This document shows positions 9,501 through 18,462 of a DNA stretch of 64,000 bases, piece by piece. Numbering within the stretch: the stretch's first letter is position 1; each line of letters opens with the position of its first letter. The notes beneath the pieces were generated by a model, which was given only the letters and a program-made list of their open reading frames with translations, was not told the DNA's origin and ran no database searches. Location: assembly GCF_000826085.1 (NCBI RefSeq), contig NZ_CCYM01000003.1, positions 1,439,816-1,503,815 of the forward strand, given 5' to 3'. The translations under genes and the position numbers were made by a program. Source of the DNA: Nigerium massiliense. GTDB taxonomy: Bacteria; Actinomycetota; Actinomycetes; Propionibacteriales; Propionibacteriaceae.

Positions 9501-9965
9501 ATGACCAGCGAGCCGGTGCCGCAGCGCATTTCCGACGCGGATCGGGACGCTGCCGTGGAGATGCTCCGCGAGCACTACGAAGCGGGCCGGCTCGACGAGT
9601 CCGAGTTCGAGGATCGCATGGCGACCGCCCTCGCCGCACGCATCGCGAGCGACCTCGATCCGCTGTTCGCCGATCTCCCCGAGCCCCGGCCGCAGCCCGC
9701 GGCGTCCGTGTTTCCCGGGGCGCCCTCGTACCAGACCGCCTCGTCCCAGCCCGCCCCGTCGCCGGTGCCGCAGACGCGTCCCGACGGCGCGGTGGCCAAG
9801 CCCGCCGAATGGATCGGCATGGCGCAGGCGCTGATCTGGCCCGTCGCCATCGGGCTGATGTTCCTGACCCGGGGCGGCTGGTACTGGATCTTCATCGCGA
9901 TCGTCGTGAGCATCATCCTCGGCCAACTCCGCGAGCGCAGCCGCCGCCAACCCCCGCCCTACTGA
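9501..9965 (+). CDS. DUF1707 (SHOCT-like) domain protein with two C-terminal membrane helices
   Basis: 154 residues. The first 55 form the DUF1707 domain, with the typical RISDADRDAAVEMLREHYEAGRL and DEFEDRM-like pattern seen here as DESEFEDRM. A Pro/Ser/Gln-rich linker follows (about 60-100), then two short hydrophobic helices at about 110-145. Such proteins are common in actinobacteria and are thought to be membrane-linked oligomerisation or regulatory proteins; no biochemical role is established. The gene is divergent from lysC and ends before a strong inverted repeat. Confidence 0.85.
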   Translation: MTSEPVPQRISDADRDAAVEMLREHYEAGRLDESEFEDRMATALAARIASDLDPLFADLPEPRPQPAASVFPGAPSYQTASSQPAPSPVPQTRPDGAVAKPAEWIGMAQALIWPVAIGLMFLTRGGWYWIFIAIVVSIILGQLRERSRRQPPPY

Positions 9966-10065
9966 CCGCCTCGCCCGGCGACCTGGCCCCCGGCCTTGTC
10001 TCCACGGGACGGGCCGGACGCGGGGCACCGAACGACGGTCACCCAAGACGACGCGAGCATCACGA

Positions 10066-10095
10066 AGGGGAGGGACGCAGTTGCGTCCCTCCCCT
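10066..10095. terminator. Perfect 14-bp inverted repeat, bidirectional terminator candidate
   Basis: AGGGGAGGGACGCA (10066-10079) is exactly complementary to 10082-10095 with a two-base spacer. It lies between the ends of two convergent genes (DUF1707 protein and PRC-barrel protein), the right place for a shared terminator. There is no long T run. Confidence 0.8.
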
Positions 10096-10133
10096 CACCG
10101 TGTCAATGGGCCGTGGCCCCGGTGCTCAACCGA

Positions 10134-11060
10134 TCAACGGTTAAGGTCGCGATCGTCGTCGCGGCGGTCGGTCACGTCGCGGCCCTGGTCGGCCACGCCG
10201 TCGCCCTCGATGTCGACGTGCTCCTTGCGGACGGTGCCGGAGACGGTCTCGTTCTCGGTAACGGTCTCCTTGCCCACGTGGACGCGCTCGACGTCGACGG
10301 TCTCGGTGTTGACGACCGGACGCTCCTCGCGCAGCGTGATCGTCTCGTCGGTGTCGCCATCGCCGATGTGGCCGTTGGAAACCTCGTTGACGGGCTCACG
10401 CTCCACGACGAGGCGCTCCTTCTGGACCGGCACGGTGACGGTCTGCTCCTCGGTGGTCGTGTACTTGCGCAGACGGGCGCGGCCAGCCTCGTGGGACTCG
10501 GTGCCCACGTTGAGGCGCTCCTCCGACAGGGTCACGTCGGCGTCGTCGCCCACACGATCGCGGTCGTCGCGCTCACGCACGTTCTCGACGCGGTCGCGGT
10601 CGACGGCCAGGTCGCGGTCGACGTCCGCGCGGTCGCGATCAGCATCGCGGTCGCCCACCAGGCCGGCGGCGCCGACACCGGCGGTACCAGCGGCGGCGTT
10701 GCGGTCGCGGTCAACGTCGCTCACGGCGTCGCGGCGATCGGTCGCGCTGTAGTCGCGGTTGTAGTAGCGGTAGAGCTCCGCTTCCTCTTCCTCGCTCAGG
10801 TGGCCGTCCTCGTCCACCTTCGGGGCGTCCGTGACGACGTCCTTGCCGTAGGCGACGTTCAGGCGGTCGCCCTCGAGGGTCGCACCCTCAAGCGGAACGA
10901 AGTTGGTCTTGGCGCCGAACAGGCCGGTGTTCACCGTGACCCACTCCGGCTGGCCGCTCTGGTCGTCGAGGTACACCTCGCCGACGCTGCCGATCTTGTT
11001 GCCGTCCTTGCAGTAAGCGGTAGCGGCCTGCAGGTTCTTGATGTCGTTCTCCGAGAACAT
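10134..11060 (-). CDS. PRC-barrel and DUF2382 domain protein
   Basis: 308 residues in three parts. Residues 1-90 form a PRC-barrel (KIGSVGEVYLDD, PEWVTVNTGLFG). Residues about 105-180 are a highly charged linker of repeated Asp-Arg-Asp units around a small Gly/Ala patch. The C-terminal part is DUF2382 (YsnF/AvaK type) with LSEERLNVG, VTVPVQKERLVVEREPV and similar beta-rich repeats. The family is associated with general stress responses but its function is unknown. The ATG at 11060 has AAGGAG seven bases upstream; a much longer reading frame upstream is discarded because its sequence is unrelated. Confidence 0.88.
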   Translation of the reverse strand: MFSENDIKNLQAATAYCKDGNKIGSVGEVYLDDQSGQPEWVTVNTGLFGAKTNFVPLEGATLEGDRLNVAYGKDVVTDAPKVDEDGHLSEEEEAELYRYYNRDYSATDRRDAVSDVDRDRNAAAGTAGVGAAGLVGDRDADRDRADVDRDLAVDRDRVENVRERDDRDRVGDDADVTLSEERLNVGTESHEAGRARLRKYTTTEEQTVTVPVQKERLVVEREPVNEVSNGHIGDGDTDETITLREERPVVNTETVDVERVHVGKETVTENETVSGTVRKEHVDIEGDGVADQGRDVTDRRDDDRDLNR

Positions 11061-11388
11061 AAGTGATCTCCTTCGTTCAAGTTTCGTCGGCTCGCTTCGG
11101 GACCAGACGTTCCGATCCGCCGACGGTGACGATTGGAACGCCGTCCAGACTACCGGGGAGAATCTGCGTGACAAGGGGCTATACCGCAGAAGAGGGCTGC
11201 TGGGGATGGCGGATCGATAACGATCCGAACTGTGATGACGCCGTGACAAAACGGGCCGTTCTGAGCGTGCGAACGCCCGGATCAGATCCTCAGAAACGCT
11301 GTCATCGATTAAGGATCGACAACACGCCACCCATAGGGGTGGTCCCCTGTGGGCGGCGCGTTGACGCAATTGTGACAGCGACCACGAC
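11061..11388. other. Intergenic region between ileS and the PRC-barrel gene
   Basis: 328 bases without a credible gene. It should hold the promoter of the PRC-barrel gene near its left end and the ileS terminator near its right end (listed separately). I see no RNA gene or repeat otherwise. Confidence 0.6.
11325..11360 (-). terminator. Probable ileS terminator hairpin
   Basis: CGCCACCCATAGGGG and CCCCTGTGGGCGGCG form an imperfect stem around a short loop, about 30 bases after the ileS stop. Two internal mismatches weaken it and there is no clear T run on the minus strand. Confidence 0.5.
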
Positions 11389-14300
11389 TCAGGCCTTGGC
11401 GATCCGGTAGCTCAGGCCGAGATCGTCGTCGGTGGACCAGTCGGAACCCGCCGTCTCGCCCTCGTCGACGGAGACGGCCAGCACCTCGTGCGCGACCTGC
11501 TCGGTGTTGGCCCGTAGTGCCTCGGCCAGCGCGCTGTCGCCGGTGGACCACTCGACCGTGATGCGGTCGGACACCTCCAGCCCGGACGCCTTGCGGGCCT
11601 CCTGCAGCGTGCGGACGAGCTCGCGCACCAGGCCGGCCCGGACCAGTTCGGGCGTGAGCTCCAGATCGAGGGCGACGGTCTCACCCTGCTCGTTGACCAC
11701 GGACCAGCCCTCGCGCGGTCGCTCGGAGATGAGCACCTCGTCGGCCGTCACCGTGGTGCCGCCGTCGAAGTCGACCGTCGCTTCACCGGTGGATCCCAGC
11801 GCGGCGGCCAGCTCTGCGGCGTCCGCGGACGCGATGGCCTGAGCGACCTGCGGGGTCGCCTTGCCGAAGCGTTTGCCGAGCGCGCGGAAGTTGCCCTTCG
11901 CGCTGTAGTCGACCAGGTCTCCGGCGGACGCGAAGGACTCGACCGACTCGACGTTCAGCTCGGCCGCGATCTCGGCCACCAACTCGTCGGTCAGCCGCGC
12001 GTAGGACGCCGACGGCACCAGGATGCGGCGCAGCGGCTGGCGCGTCTTCACGTGCGCCTCCGAGCGGGCGCTGCGGCCGAGCTCCACCAGGCGACGCGTC
12101 TGACCCATCGCGTCGTTCAGCTCGCGGTCGATCAGCGCGGCGTCCGCCTCGGGCCACGAGGCGAGGTGCACCGAGCTCGGGGCGTCCGGCACCGCGGCGA
12201 CGATCAGGTCCTGCCAGACGCGCTCGGTGATGAACGGCGCCAGCGGCGCCATCAGCCGGGCGAGCGTGTCGATCGTCTCGTGCAGCGTCCACAGCGCAGC
12301 GGGGTCGCCGGCCCAGAAGCGGCGGCGCGAACGGCGGACGTACCAGTTCGACAGGTCGTCGATGAAGTCGGCGATCAGCGTCCCGTAGCGCTGGGTGTCG
12401 AAGTTCTCCAGGGCGTTCGTCGTCTCGACGACGAGTTCCTCGCGCGCCGAGACGAGCCAGCGGTCCATGACCGGGCGTCGGTCCACCGCCGGCGCGGGCC
12501 CGGACGCGGGCGTCCAGCCGTTCGTGCGGGCGTACAGCGCCTGGAACGACACCGAGTTCCAGAACGTCAACATCACCTTGCGGACGGTCTCCTGGATCGT
12601 GGTGTGCCCGACGCGGCGGGACGCCCAGGGCGAGCCGCCGGCCGCCATGAACCAACGCACCGCGTCCGCGCCGTGGGTGTCCATCAGAGGGATCGGCTCA
12701 AGGATGTTTCCCAGGTGCTTCGACATCTTGCGACCGTCCTCGGCGAGGATGTGGCCCAGGCAGAGCACGTTGCGGTATGAGTTCCGGTCGAACACGGTGG
12801 TACTGACCGCCATCAGCGAATAGAACCAGCCGCGGGTCTGGTCGATCGCCTCGCAGATGAAGTCGGCCGGGAAGGCATTGTCGAACCGCTCCGTCGACCC
12901 TTCCGCGTAGGGGTAGCCCCACTGCGCGAACGGCATGGAGCCCGAGTCGTACCAGGCGTCGATGACCTCTGAGACGCGCGTCGAGGTCTTCCCGCACGTC
13001 GGGCAGGGGAACGTCACCGCGTCCACGAACGGTCGGTGCGGGTCGAGCTGCGACTGGTCGGACCCGGTCAGCTCGGTCAGTTCGGCGCGCGAGCCGACGC
13101 AGACGCGGTGGTCGTCCTCGCAGCGCCAGATCGGCAGCGGCGTGCCCCAGTACCGGGTGCGCGACAGCGCCCAGTCGATGTTGTTGTTCAGCCAGTCGCC
13201 GTAGCGGCCGTGCTTGATGTGCTCGGGATACCAGTTCGTCTGCTCGTTCTCGCGGAGCAGCTCGTCCTTGACCTGGGTGGTGCGGACGTACCACGACGGC
13301 TGCGCGTAGTACAGCAGCGCGGTGTCGCAGCGCCAGCAGTGCGGGTAGCTGTGCTCGTAGTCGAGGACGCGGAACATCAGCCCGCGTTCGACGAGGTCGG
13401 CGACCAGCGGCTTGTCGGCGGACTTGAAGAACATCCCGCCGACCAGGGGCACCGACTCCTCGAACGTGCCGTCGGGGCGCACCGGGTTGACCATCGGAAG
13501 GCCGTAGCGGCGGCAGACCTCCATGTCCTCTTCGCCGAAGGCGGGGGCCTGATGGACGAGGCCGGTGCCGTCCTCGGTGGTGACGTAGTCGGCGTTCACG
13601 ACGTAGTGCGCGCCACCCTCGGCCTCGGGTAACTCGACGAAGTCGAACGGGCGCTGGTAGTGCCAGCCGGCGAGCTCGGTGCCCGCGAACGACTGCCCGA
13701 ACGTCCAACCGTCGCCGAGCACCTTCTCGGCGAGCGGCTCGGCGATGACGAGCTTCTCGGAGCCGTTGTCGGCCACGACGTAGGTGACGTCCGGGTGCGC
13801 GGCGACCGCGGTGTTCGAGACCAGCGTCCAGGGCGTCGTCGTCCAGACCAGCAGGGCGGCCTCGCCGGCGAGCGGGCCGGAGGTCAGCGGGAACCGGACG
13901 AAGACGGACGGATCGACCACGTCGTGGTAGCCCTGCGCGAGCTCATGGTCGGACAGCGTCGTGCCGCAGCGCGGGCAGTAGGGGGCGACGCGGTAGTCCT
14001 CGCTGAGGAGGCCGCGCTCGAAGATCTGCTTGAGGCTCCACCAGACGCTCTCGACGTAGTCGGGGCTCATCGTCCAGTAGGCGTCGTCCATGTTGACCCA
14101 GTAGCCCATGCGGCGGGTCAGCTCGCTGAAGGCGTCGACGTGCCGGGACACCGAGGCGCGGCAGTGCTCGTTGAAGGCCTCGATGCCGTACTTCTCGATG
14201 TCGGGCTTGCCGTTGAAGCCGAGCTCCTTCTCGACGGCCAGTTCGACGGGGAGGCCGTGGCAGTCCCAGCCGGCCTTGCGGGGGACGCGGTAGCCGCGCA

Positions 14301-14550
14301 TCGTGCGGTAGCGCGGGAAGACGTCCTTGAAGACGCGGGCCTCGATGTGGTGCGTCCCGGGCATGCCGTTGGCGGTGGGCGGGCCCTCGTAGAACGTCCA
14401 CTGGCCGCGGGGGCTCTCCTCGTGCAGAGACTTGGCGAACGTATCGTTCTCGTCCCAGAACGTCAGGATCTCGTGCTCCATCTCCGGCAGGTTCACCTGC
14501 GGGGGCACGGCGCGGTACTGGGGCGCGGCGCTATCGGGCTGGGCGGTCAT
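11389..14550 (-). CDS. ileS: Isoleucyl-tRNA synthetase, IleRS2 (eukaryote-like) type
   Basis: 1053-residue class I synthetase that charges tRNA-Ile. The protein resembles mycobacterial IleS: NGMPGTHHIEAR stands where the HIGH motif belongs, followed by GWDCHGLPVE. The CP1 editing domain contains TTPWTLVSNTAV, KMSKH replaces KMSKS, and a long C-terminal anticodon-binding region follows. The HIGH motif reads G-T-H-H, the swapped GXHH form known from some IleRS2 enzymes (see findings). The ATG at 14550 is chosen because upstream codons in frame lie inside the T-box leader; GAAGGAAGA precedes it. The gene is controlled by that leader. Confidence 0.95.
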   Translation of the reverse strand: MTAQPDSAAPQYRAVPPQVNLPEMEHEILTFWDENDTFAKSLHEESPRGQWTFYEGPPTANGMPGTHHIEARVFKDVFPRYRTMRGYRVPRKAGWDCHGLPVELAVEKELGFNGKPDIEKYGIEAFNEHCRASVSRHVDAFSELTRRMGYWVNMDDAYWTMSPDYVESVWWSLKQIFERGLLSEDYRVAPYCPRCGTTLSDHELAQGYHDVVDPSVFVRFPLTSGPLAGEAALLVWTTTPWTLVSNTAVAAHPDVTYVVADNGSEKLVIAEPLAEKVLGDGWTFGQSFAGTELAGWHYQRPFDFVELPEAEGGAHYVVNADYVTTEDGTGLVHQAPAFGEEDMEVCRRYGLPMVNPVRPDGTFEESVPLVGGMFFKSADKPLVADLVERGLMFRVLDYEHSYPHCWRCDTALLYYAQPSWYVRTTQVKDELLRENEQTNWYPEHIKHGRYGDWLNNNIDWALSRTRYWGTPLPIWRCEDDHRVCVGSRAELTELTGSDQSQLDPHRPFVDAVTFPCPTCGKTSTRVSEVIDAWYDSGSMPFAQWGYPYAEGSTERFDNAFPADFICEAIDQTRGWFYSLMAVSTTVFDRNSYRNVLCLGHILAEDGRKMSKHLGNILEPIPLMDTHGADAVRWFMAAGGSPWASRRVGHTTIQETVRKVMLTFWNSVSFQALYARTNGWTPASGPAPAVDRRPVMDRWLVSAREELVVETTNALENFDTQRYGTLIADFIDDLSNWYVRRSRRRFWAGDPAALWTLHETIDTLARLMAPLAPFITERVWQDLIVAAVPDAPSSVHLASWPEADAALIDRELNDAMGQTRRLVELGRSARSEAHVKTRQPLRRILVPSASYARLTDELVAEIAAELNVESVESFASAGDLVDYSAKGNFRALGKRFGKATPQVAQAIASADAAELAAALGSTGEATVDFDGGTTVTADEVLISERPREGWSVVNEQGETVALDLELTPELVRAGLVRELVRTLQEARKASGLEVSDRITVEWSTGDSALAEALRANTEQVAHEVLAVSVDEGETAGSDWSTDDDLGLSYRIAKA

Positions 14551-14574
14551 GGTCTTCCTTCGTCGTCGTCGGAC

Positions 14575-14745
14575 GAAGGGACGAGGCGAACGCCCCGCGG
14601 TACCACCCTCCTTGGCGACCGATGGTCGCCCACTCACTTCTCGCCGCGGCCGGTTCTAGTGAGCCCGCGCGGGTGATCCCGCCACGAGCCGTTCTTCCGG
14701 CAGCTCCGGGGTGATGGCCCCATCAGTGCCGTGCGACCGTTCAAG
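14575..14745 (-). promoter_or_regulatory. T-box leader of ileS
   Basis: On the minus strand the T-box signature GGGTGGTACCGCGG lies at about 14595-14609, some 45 bases before the ileS ATG. A structured stem region precedes it, with a candidate Ile specifier ATC at 14713-14715 between GGGG and CCCC arms. T-box RNAs bind uncharged tRNA. In actinobacterial ileS leaders they usually act on translation by freeing the ribosome binding site, and the short distance to the ATG fits that. The outer limits are approximate. Confidence 0.88.
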
Positions 14746-14782
14746 TGTAGGGGCTCCGACCGGTCAGGAAAACCGCCGGGAC

Positions 14783-15691
14783 CTACCTGCCCGCCCAGTA
14801 GCCGGCCAGGTCGTCGCGCCGCAGGGCACCCCGCAGGGCGGCCAACCGCTGCTCGTCGAGGTGCACCTCTCTCCGGGTGTCGGCCAGGACGCCGTCGCCC
14901 TCCACCGGCAGACGCCCGCGCTCGACTCCGACGCCGAGCCCCAGCTTCACCTCGGCGGCTAGAGCGCGCGCCCGGTCGCTGGTCAGGCCGGCGTCCGAAC
15001 GCAGGAGCGGAGCGATCCGCTCGACGGTCTGCTGGAATCGCGCCGGGTTGGCGAGCATCGCGGGCGTGACGAGCTCCCTGAGCACGTTCGGGCCGCCCAC
15101 GTCCGGCATGGCCATCAGCTCGTCGAGGTCGACGACGACGCTGTGGTCGATCCGGACGCCGAGCAGCTGCTCGACCGTGCGAACCGCGAGCGCGTTGCCT
15201 CCGTACTCGTAGGCGCGGTTGACCCTGTCCCGGCCATGGCCCGGCACCGCCACCAGCGCGGTGCGCGGGATCGAGAGGAGGAAGACCTTCTCCCGGTTCG
15301 CCGGGACGTGCGCGAGCGTCATGACGTCGGTCCGGCCCCGGTCGGGGCCCTGGGTATCCACGCCGAGCAGCAGAATGTTGAGGGGCGCGGCCCGACCGGA
15401 CGCGGCGGCCGGGGCCGGGGGCCTGCCCGGGTAGGCGCCCGGCATCTGCTGATCGCGACGCACGCCGTCGAGGGCGTGTCCCACGGTCAGCGCGTAGAAC
15501 GCGGCGACGGCGGCCACGGCCGCCACGATCAGGACGACGAACCCCACCAGCACCGTCGCCGTGCGCCGGCGTCGCCGCCGGTTGTCCTCCCGCGGGGACG
15601 GGGCCGGGCCGGCAGGCTCGAAGATGTCCAGGCCGAGATCCCGGGTCCCGGGCTCGCGAGCCGGCGTGGGCGACGCGTCTCTTTGCGACAC
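14783..15691 (-). CDS. LytR-CpsA-Psr (LCP) family protein, shortened and possibly inactive
   Basis: 302 residues: Pro-rich cytoplasmic N-terminus, RRRRRR stop-transfer cluster, one membrane helix at about 45-68, then an extracellular LCP-like domain. Clear LCP landmarks are LLGVDTQG, RTDVMTLAHV, LLSIPRTALVAVPG and VNRAYEYGG. LCP proteins attach teichoic acids or arabinogalactan to peptidoglycan. The block that usually follows, with the second set of conserved Arg residues (DxxRxxRQQ), is absent: the sequence passes from the DELMAMPDVGG region straight to a C-terminal helical part. The start is a GTG at 15691. The protein could be a non-catalytic relative. Confidence 0.75.
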   Translation of the reverse strand: MSQRDASPTPAREPGTRDLGLDIFEPAGPAPSPREDNRRRRRRTATVLVGFVVLIVAAVAAVAAFYALTVGHALDGVRRDQQMPGAYPGRPPAPAAASGRAAPLNILLLGVDTQGPDRGRTDVMTLAHVPANREKVFLLSIPRTALVAVPGHGRDRVNRAYEYGGNALAVRTVEQLLGVRIDHSVVVDLDELMAMPDVGGPNVLRELVTPAMLANPARFQQTVERIAPLLRSDAGLTSDRARALAAEVKLGLGVGVERGRLPVEGDGVLADTRREVHLDEQRLAALRGALRRDDLAGYWAGR

Positions 15692-15827
15692 ATGGTCACA
15701 ATAGCGGCAGGCTGGCCCTCTCTGTCGTCGGACGCGCTTGCCGGCGTCGACGAGCGGTGTCCGGGAGGTGAAGGCCCGTGTGGCAGGTCGGAGCGTCCCT
15801 CGCCGTCGTCTTGACCCGCCGCCGGAA

Positions 15828-17054
15828 TCAGAGCACGGGGAGGCCGCCGAGATAGACCTGCTCGATCATCGCCGGCAGGTGCTCGAGCTGAGCGGCGTCG
15901 GTGAGGGTTCCGTTCAGCACGACGGCGTCGCCGAGGGAGCCGGGACGCAGGCGGCCGACGTCCTGCTGGACGAAGGCGGCCGCGTCGCTCGTGGTCGCCC
16001 GGAGCACCTCGGTCAGGGTCATGCCGACGACGTCGTGCATCAGCCAGAGTTCCTCGAGATTGGAGCCATGCGGACCCACCCCAGTGTCAGTGCCCATCGC
16101 GATGGGCACGCCCGCCTCGTAGGCGGCGCGGACGGCCTCGCTGTGCCTGTCCGCGACCCGATGCGCCTTGTCGACGACGGCCGGCGGCAGCCCGGAGTTC
16201 GGGTTCTCGGCGGCCCGGATCACGTTCAACGGTGCGACCAGCGTCGGGACCAACCACGCCCCCTTCTCCAGCATGAGCTCGATCGTCTCGTTGTCGAGGT
16301 AGATGCCATGCTCGATCGTTTTGACGCCGCCGAGCAGCGCATTGCGAATGCCGGGGGCGCCCTGGGCGTGCGCCATCACGTAGGAGTCGTGCGCCTCGGC
16401 GACCTCGACGATCGCCTTGATCTCATCGACGGTGAACTGCGGGTGGCGGGGGTCGTCCGAGGGGGAAAGGACGCCGCCGGAGGTGCAGATCTTGATGTGG
16501 TCGGCGCCGGCGCGGAACAGCGTGCGGGCGACGCGGCGGCACTCGTCGGGGCCGTCGGCGATGCCCGAGGGGCGCCCGGGTGTCGCCGGCACGATCGGCA
16601 CCTCGATTCCGGACGGCCGGCGCCCGTCGCCGTGACCGCCGGTTTCGCTCATGATGCTGATGGCGATGTTCAGGCGGGGCCCGTCGACGATGCCGCGCTC
16701 GACGGCCTGCTTGTAGCCGAGATCCGCACCACCGGCGTCCCGCACGGTCGTGATGCCGCACTGGAGGGTGCGCTCCATGTAGCGCACCGACTGGAAGTAG
16801 GCCAGCGAGTAGGGATCGTTGATGTGGCTGAGGCTGCCCGCGTTCTCGGTGGCCAGGTGGACGTGCAGGTCGATCAGGCCGGGCAGCAGCGTCCGGCCGC
16901 CGAGGTCGACGGTCTCGCCCTCACCGGCCTGCGCGGCGACACCGGGGCCGATAGCCGTCACGACGCCGTCGGTGACCACGACGTCCGCGGTCCCGTCGAG
17001 GAAGTCTTCACCGTCGAAGACGTGCGCGTTGGTGAAGGCGATCGTCGAAGTCAT
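15828..17054 (-). CDS. Metal-dependent amidohydrolase (imidazolonepropionase-like)
   Basis: 408-residue amidohydrolase-superfamily enzyme. Visible metal and active-site elements are HVH in LIDLHVHL, the Lys in GADHIKICTSGG, His in MAHAQG and IEHGIYLD, and the Asp in MGTDTGVGPHG. This set matches the Xaa-Pro dipeptidase/imidazolonepropionase-like group that includes carboxypeptidase and organophosphate-acid-like hydrolases acting on dipeptides; the true substrate cannot be read from the sequence. ATG 17054 is chosen over an upstream ATG because MTSTIAFTNAHVFDG is the usual N-terminal strand of the family. The gene stands in the same direction as the neighbouring oxidoreductase, 98 bases downstream of it. 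Confidence 0.85.
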   Translation of the reverse strand: MTSTIAFTNAHVFDGEDFLDGTADVVVTDGVVTAIGPGVAAQAGEGETVDLGGRTLLPGLIDLHVHLATENAGSLSHINDPYSLAYFQSVRYMERTLQCGITTVRDAGGADLGYKQAVERGIVDGPRLNIAISIMSETGGHGDGRRPSGIEVPIVPATPGRPSGIADGPDECRRVARTLFRAGADHIKICTSGGVLSPSDDPRHPQFTVDEIKAIVEVAEAHDSYVMAHAQGAPGIRNALLGGVKTIEHGIYLDNETIELMLEKGAWLVPTLVAPLNVIRAAENPNSGLPPAVVDKAHRVADRHSEAVRAAYEAGVPIAMGTDTGVGPHGSNLEELWLMHDVVGMTLTEVLRATTSDAAAFVQQDVGRLRPGSLGDAVVLNGTLTDAAQLEHLPAMIEQVYLGGLPVL

Positions 17055-17152
17055 GCCTTCAACCCTAGACCCCCTCGCCACGCGATCTCCGTCGCGTCGG
17101 ACGACGGTGCTCTCGCGCTGTCGCCCGTATCAGGATTCCCCTCCGAGAGGAA

Positions 17153-18118
17153 TCAGGGCCGGAACACGATCTTCCCGTCGAGCTCGCCGTCGATCATCGC
17201 GGCGAAGCCCTCGCGGGCGTCCGTGAGCGGGAGCACCCGGTCCACCGGCGGATGCACGCCGTGTTCGGCGACCAGGGCGAGCATCGCGTCCAGCTCGTCG
17301 CGGGTGCCCATCGTCGACCCGACGATGCGGAGTTGCTGGAAGAACACCCGGTTCAACTCCGCGGGCGGGTTCGGGCCGGACGTCGCACCGCAGCAGACGA
17401 TCGTCCCGCCCGACCGCAGCGCGCGCAGCGAGTGCTTCCAGGTGGCCTCCCCGACCGTCTCGACGACGGCGTCCACCTTCTCCGGCAGGCGGTCGCCGGG
17501 CTCGAACGCGGCGTCGGCGCCGCGGGCCAGCGCGGCGTCCCGCTTGGCCTCGGTGCTCCCGGTGACCCAGACCCGCAGCCCGAGCGCCTTCCCCAGCACG
17601 GTCGCCGCGCTGACGACCCCTCCGGACGCGCCCTGGATGAGGACGGTGTCGCCGGCGGACAGCCCCGAGTCGTGGGTGAGCATGCGGTAGGCGGTCAGGA
17701 ACGCCGTGGGCAGGCAAGCGGCCTCTTCGAAGGACAGTTCGTGCGGCTTGTCGACGAGGTTGCGCCTGGGGACGATCACCTGCTCGGCCAAGGTGCCCTG
17801 GTGGAGTTCCGACAGGAGCGTCCGCTTCGGGTCGAGGGTCTCGTCGCCCTGCCAGCCGTCGGTCGGGATCACGGCGTGGACGACGACCTCGCGCCCATCG
17901 TCGGTGACACCGGCGGCGTCCGTCCCGAGAATCATGGGCATCCGCTCGGGCGGCAGGCCGACGCCGCGCAGGCTCCAGACGTCGTGGTGGTTCAGCGCCG
18001 CGGCGCGCACGTGGACGCGCTCCCAGCCCTCGGCCGGCTCAGGTTCGGGACGATCGCCGACCTGCAGGGCGTCCAACGGCTGTTCGGGGTTGGCTTCGGT
18101 GACGTAGACGGCTCGCAT
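17153..18118 (-). CDS. Zinc-independent medium-chain dehydrogenase/quinone oxidoreductase
   Basis: 321-residue MDR-superfamily protein. The N-terminal GroES-like domain contains AAALNHHDVWSLRG and MILGTDAAGV, and the Rossmann domain contains GASGGVVSAATVLGKALG for NAD(P)H binding. The structural-zinc cysteines of classical alcohol dehydrogenases are missing, which places it among zinc-less quinone or enoyl reductases. Substrate unknown. The gene is divergent from the zinc-type dehydrogenase at 18463, with a 344-base region between. Confidence 0.85.
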   Translation of the reverse strand: MRAVYVTEANPEQPLDALQVGDRPEPEPAEGWERVHVRAAALNHHDVWSLRGVGLPPERMPMILGTDAAGVTDDGREVVVHAVIPTDGWQGDETLDPKRTLLSELHQGTLAEQVIVPRRNLVDKPHELSFEEAACLPTAFLTAYRMLTHDSGLSAGDTVLIQGASGGVVSAATVLGKALGLRVWVTGSTEAKRDAALARGADAAFEPGDRLPEKVDAVVETVGEATWKHSLRALRSGGTIVCCGATSGPNPPAELNRVFFQQLRIVGSTMGTRDELDAMLALVAEHGVHPPVDRVLPLTDAREGFAAMIDGELDGKIVFRP

Positions 18119-18462
18119 GACGCAAGCCTAACCCCGCCGCCGGATCGGTTCGCGCCGGTGTCTCCGAGACCGCTCCGACCCCTCGGCTCCCAATCTCTTG
18201 CGCCGGCGGCTTATGCTTGCGCCGGTCCAACCAGCGAAGCGGCAGTTCGCTCCAGAACTGGGGGGGTTCCAACAGGGACTCCCATCGTCGACGGCAGCGA
18301 ACTAGCGTAGATGTCGCACGGCGCGCGCCCGACCCACGGCCGAATCGCCTCGGCAATCCCCAGGTGGCCCCGAGGTCCTGCGCGAGCTGGCCATCGGCAC
18401 TTGATCGCTGGACCGAAGATCGTGACCAGCAACCTCATCCCTGCCCACGAGAGGAAACCCCC
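18119..18462. other. Divergent intergenic region between two dehydrogenase genes
   Basis: 344 bases that must hold the promoters of both flanking genes. There is a run of seven G at about 18259-18265, but I find no repeat, RNA gene or convincing short gene here. Confidence 0.5.

Noticed and set aside
10540..10700. Repetitive GTCGCGGTCG-like DNA that at first looks like a tandem repeat or CRISPR
   Set aside because: It is the coding sequence of Asp-Arg repeats in the DUF2382 protein; there are no constant repeats with unique spacers.
11220..11260. Possible third TGTGAC inverted-repeat unit
   Set aside because: GTGA and GTGACAAA occur, but spacing differs and no opposite arm is found nearby.
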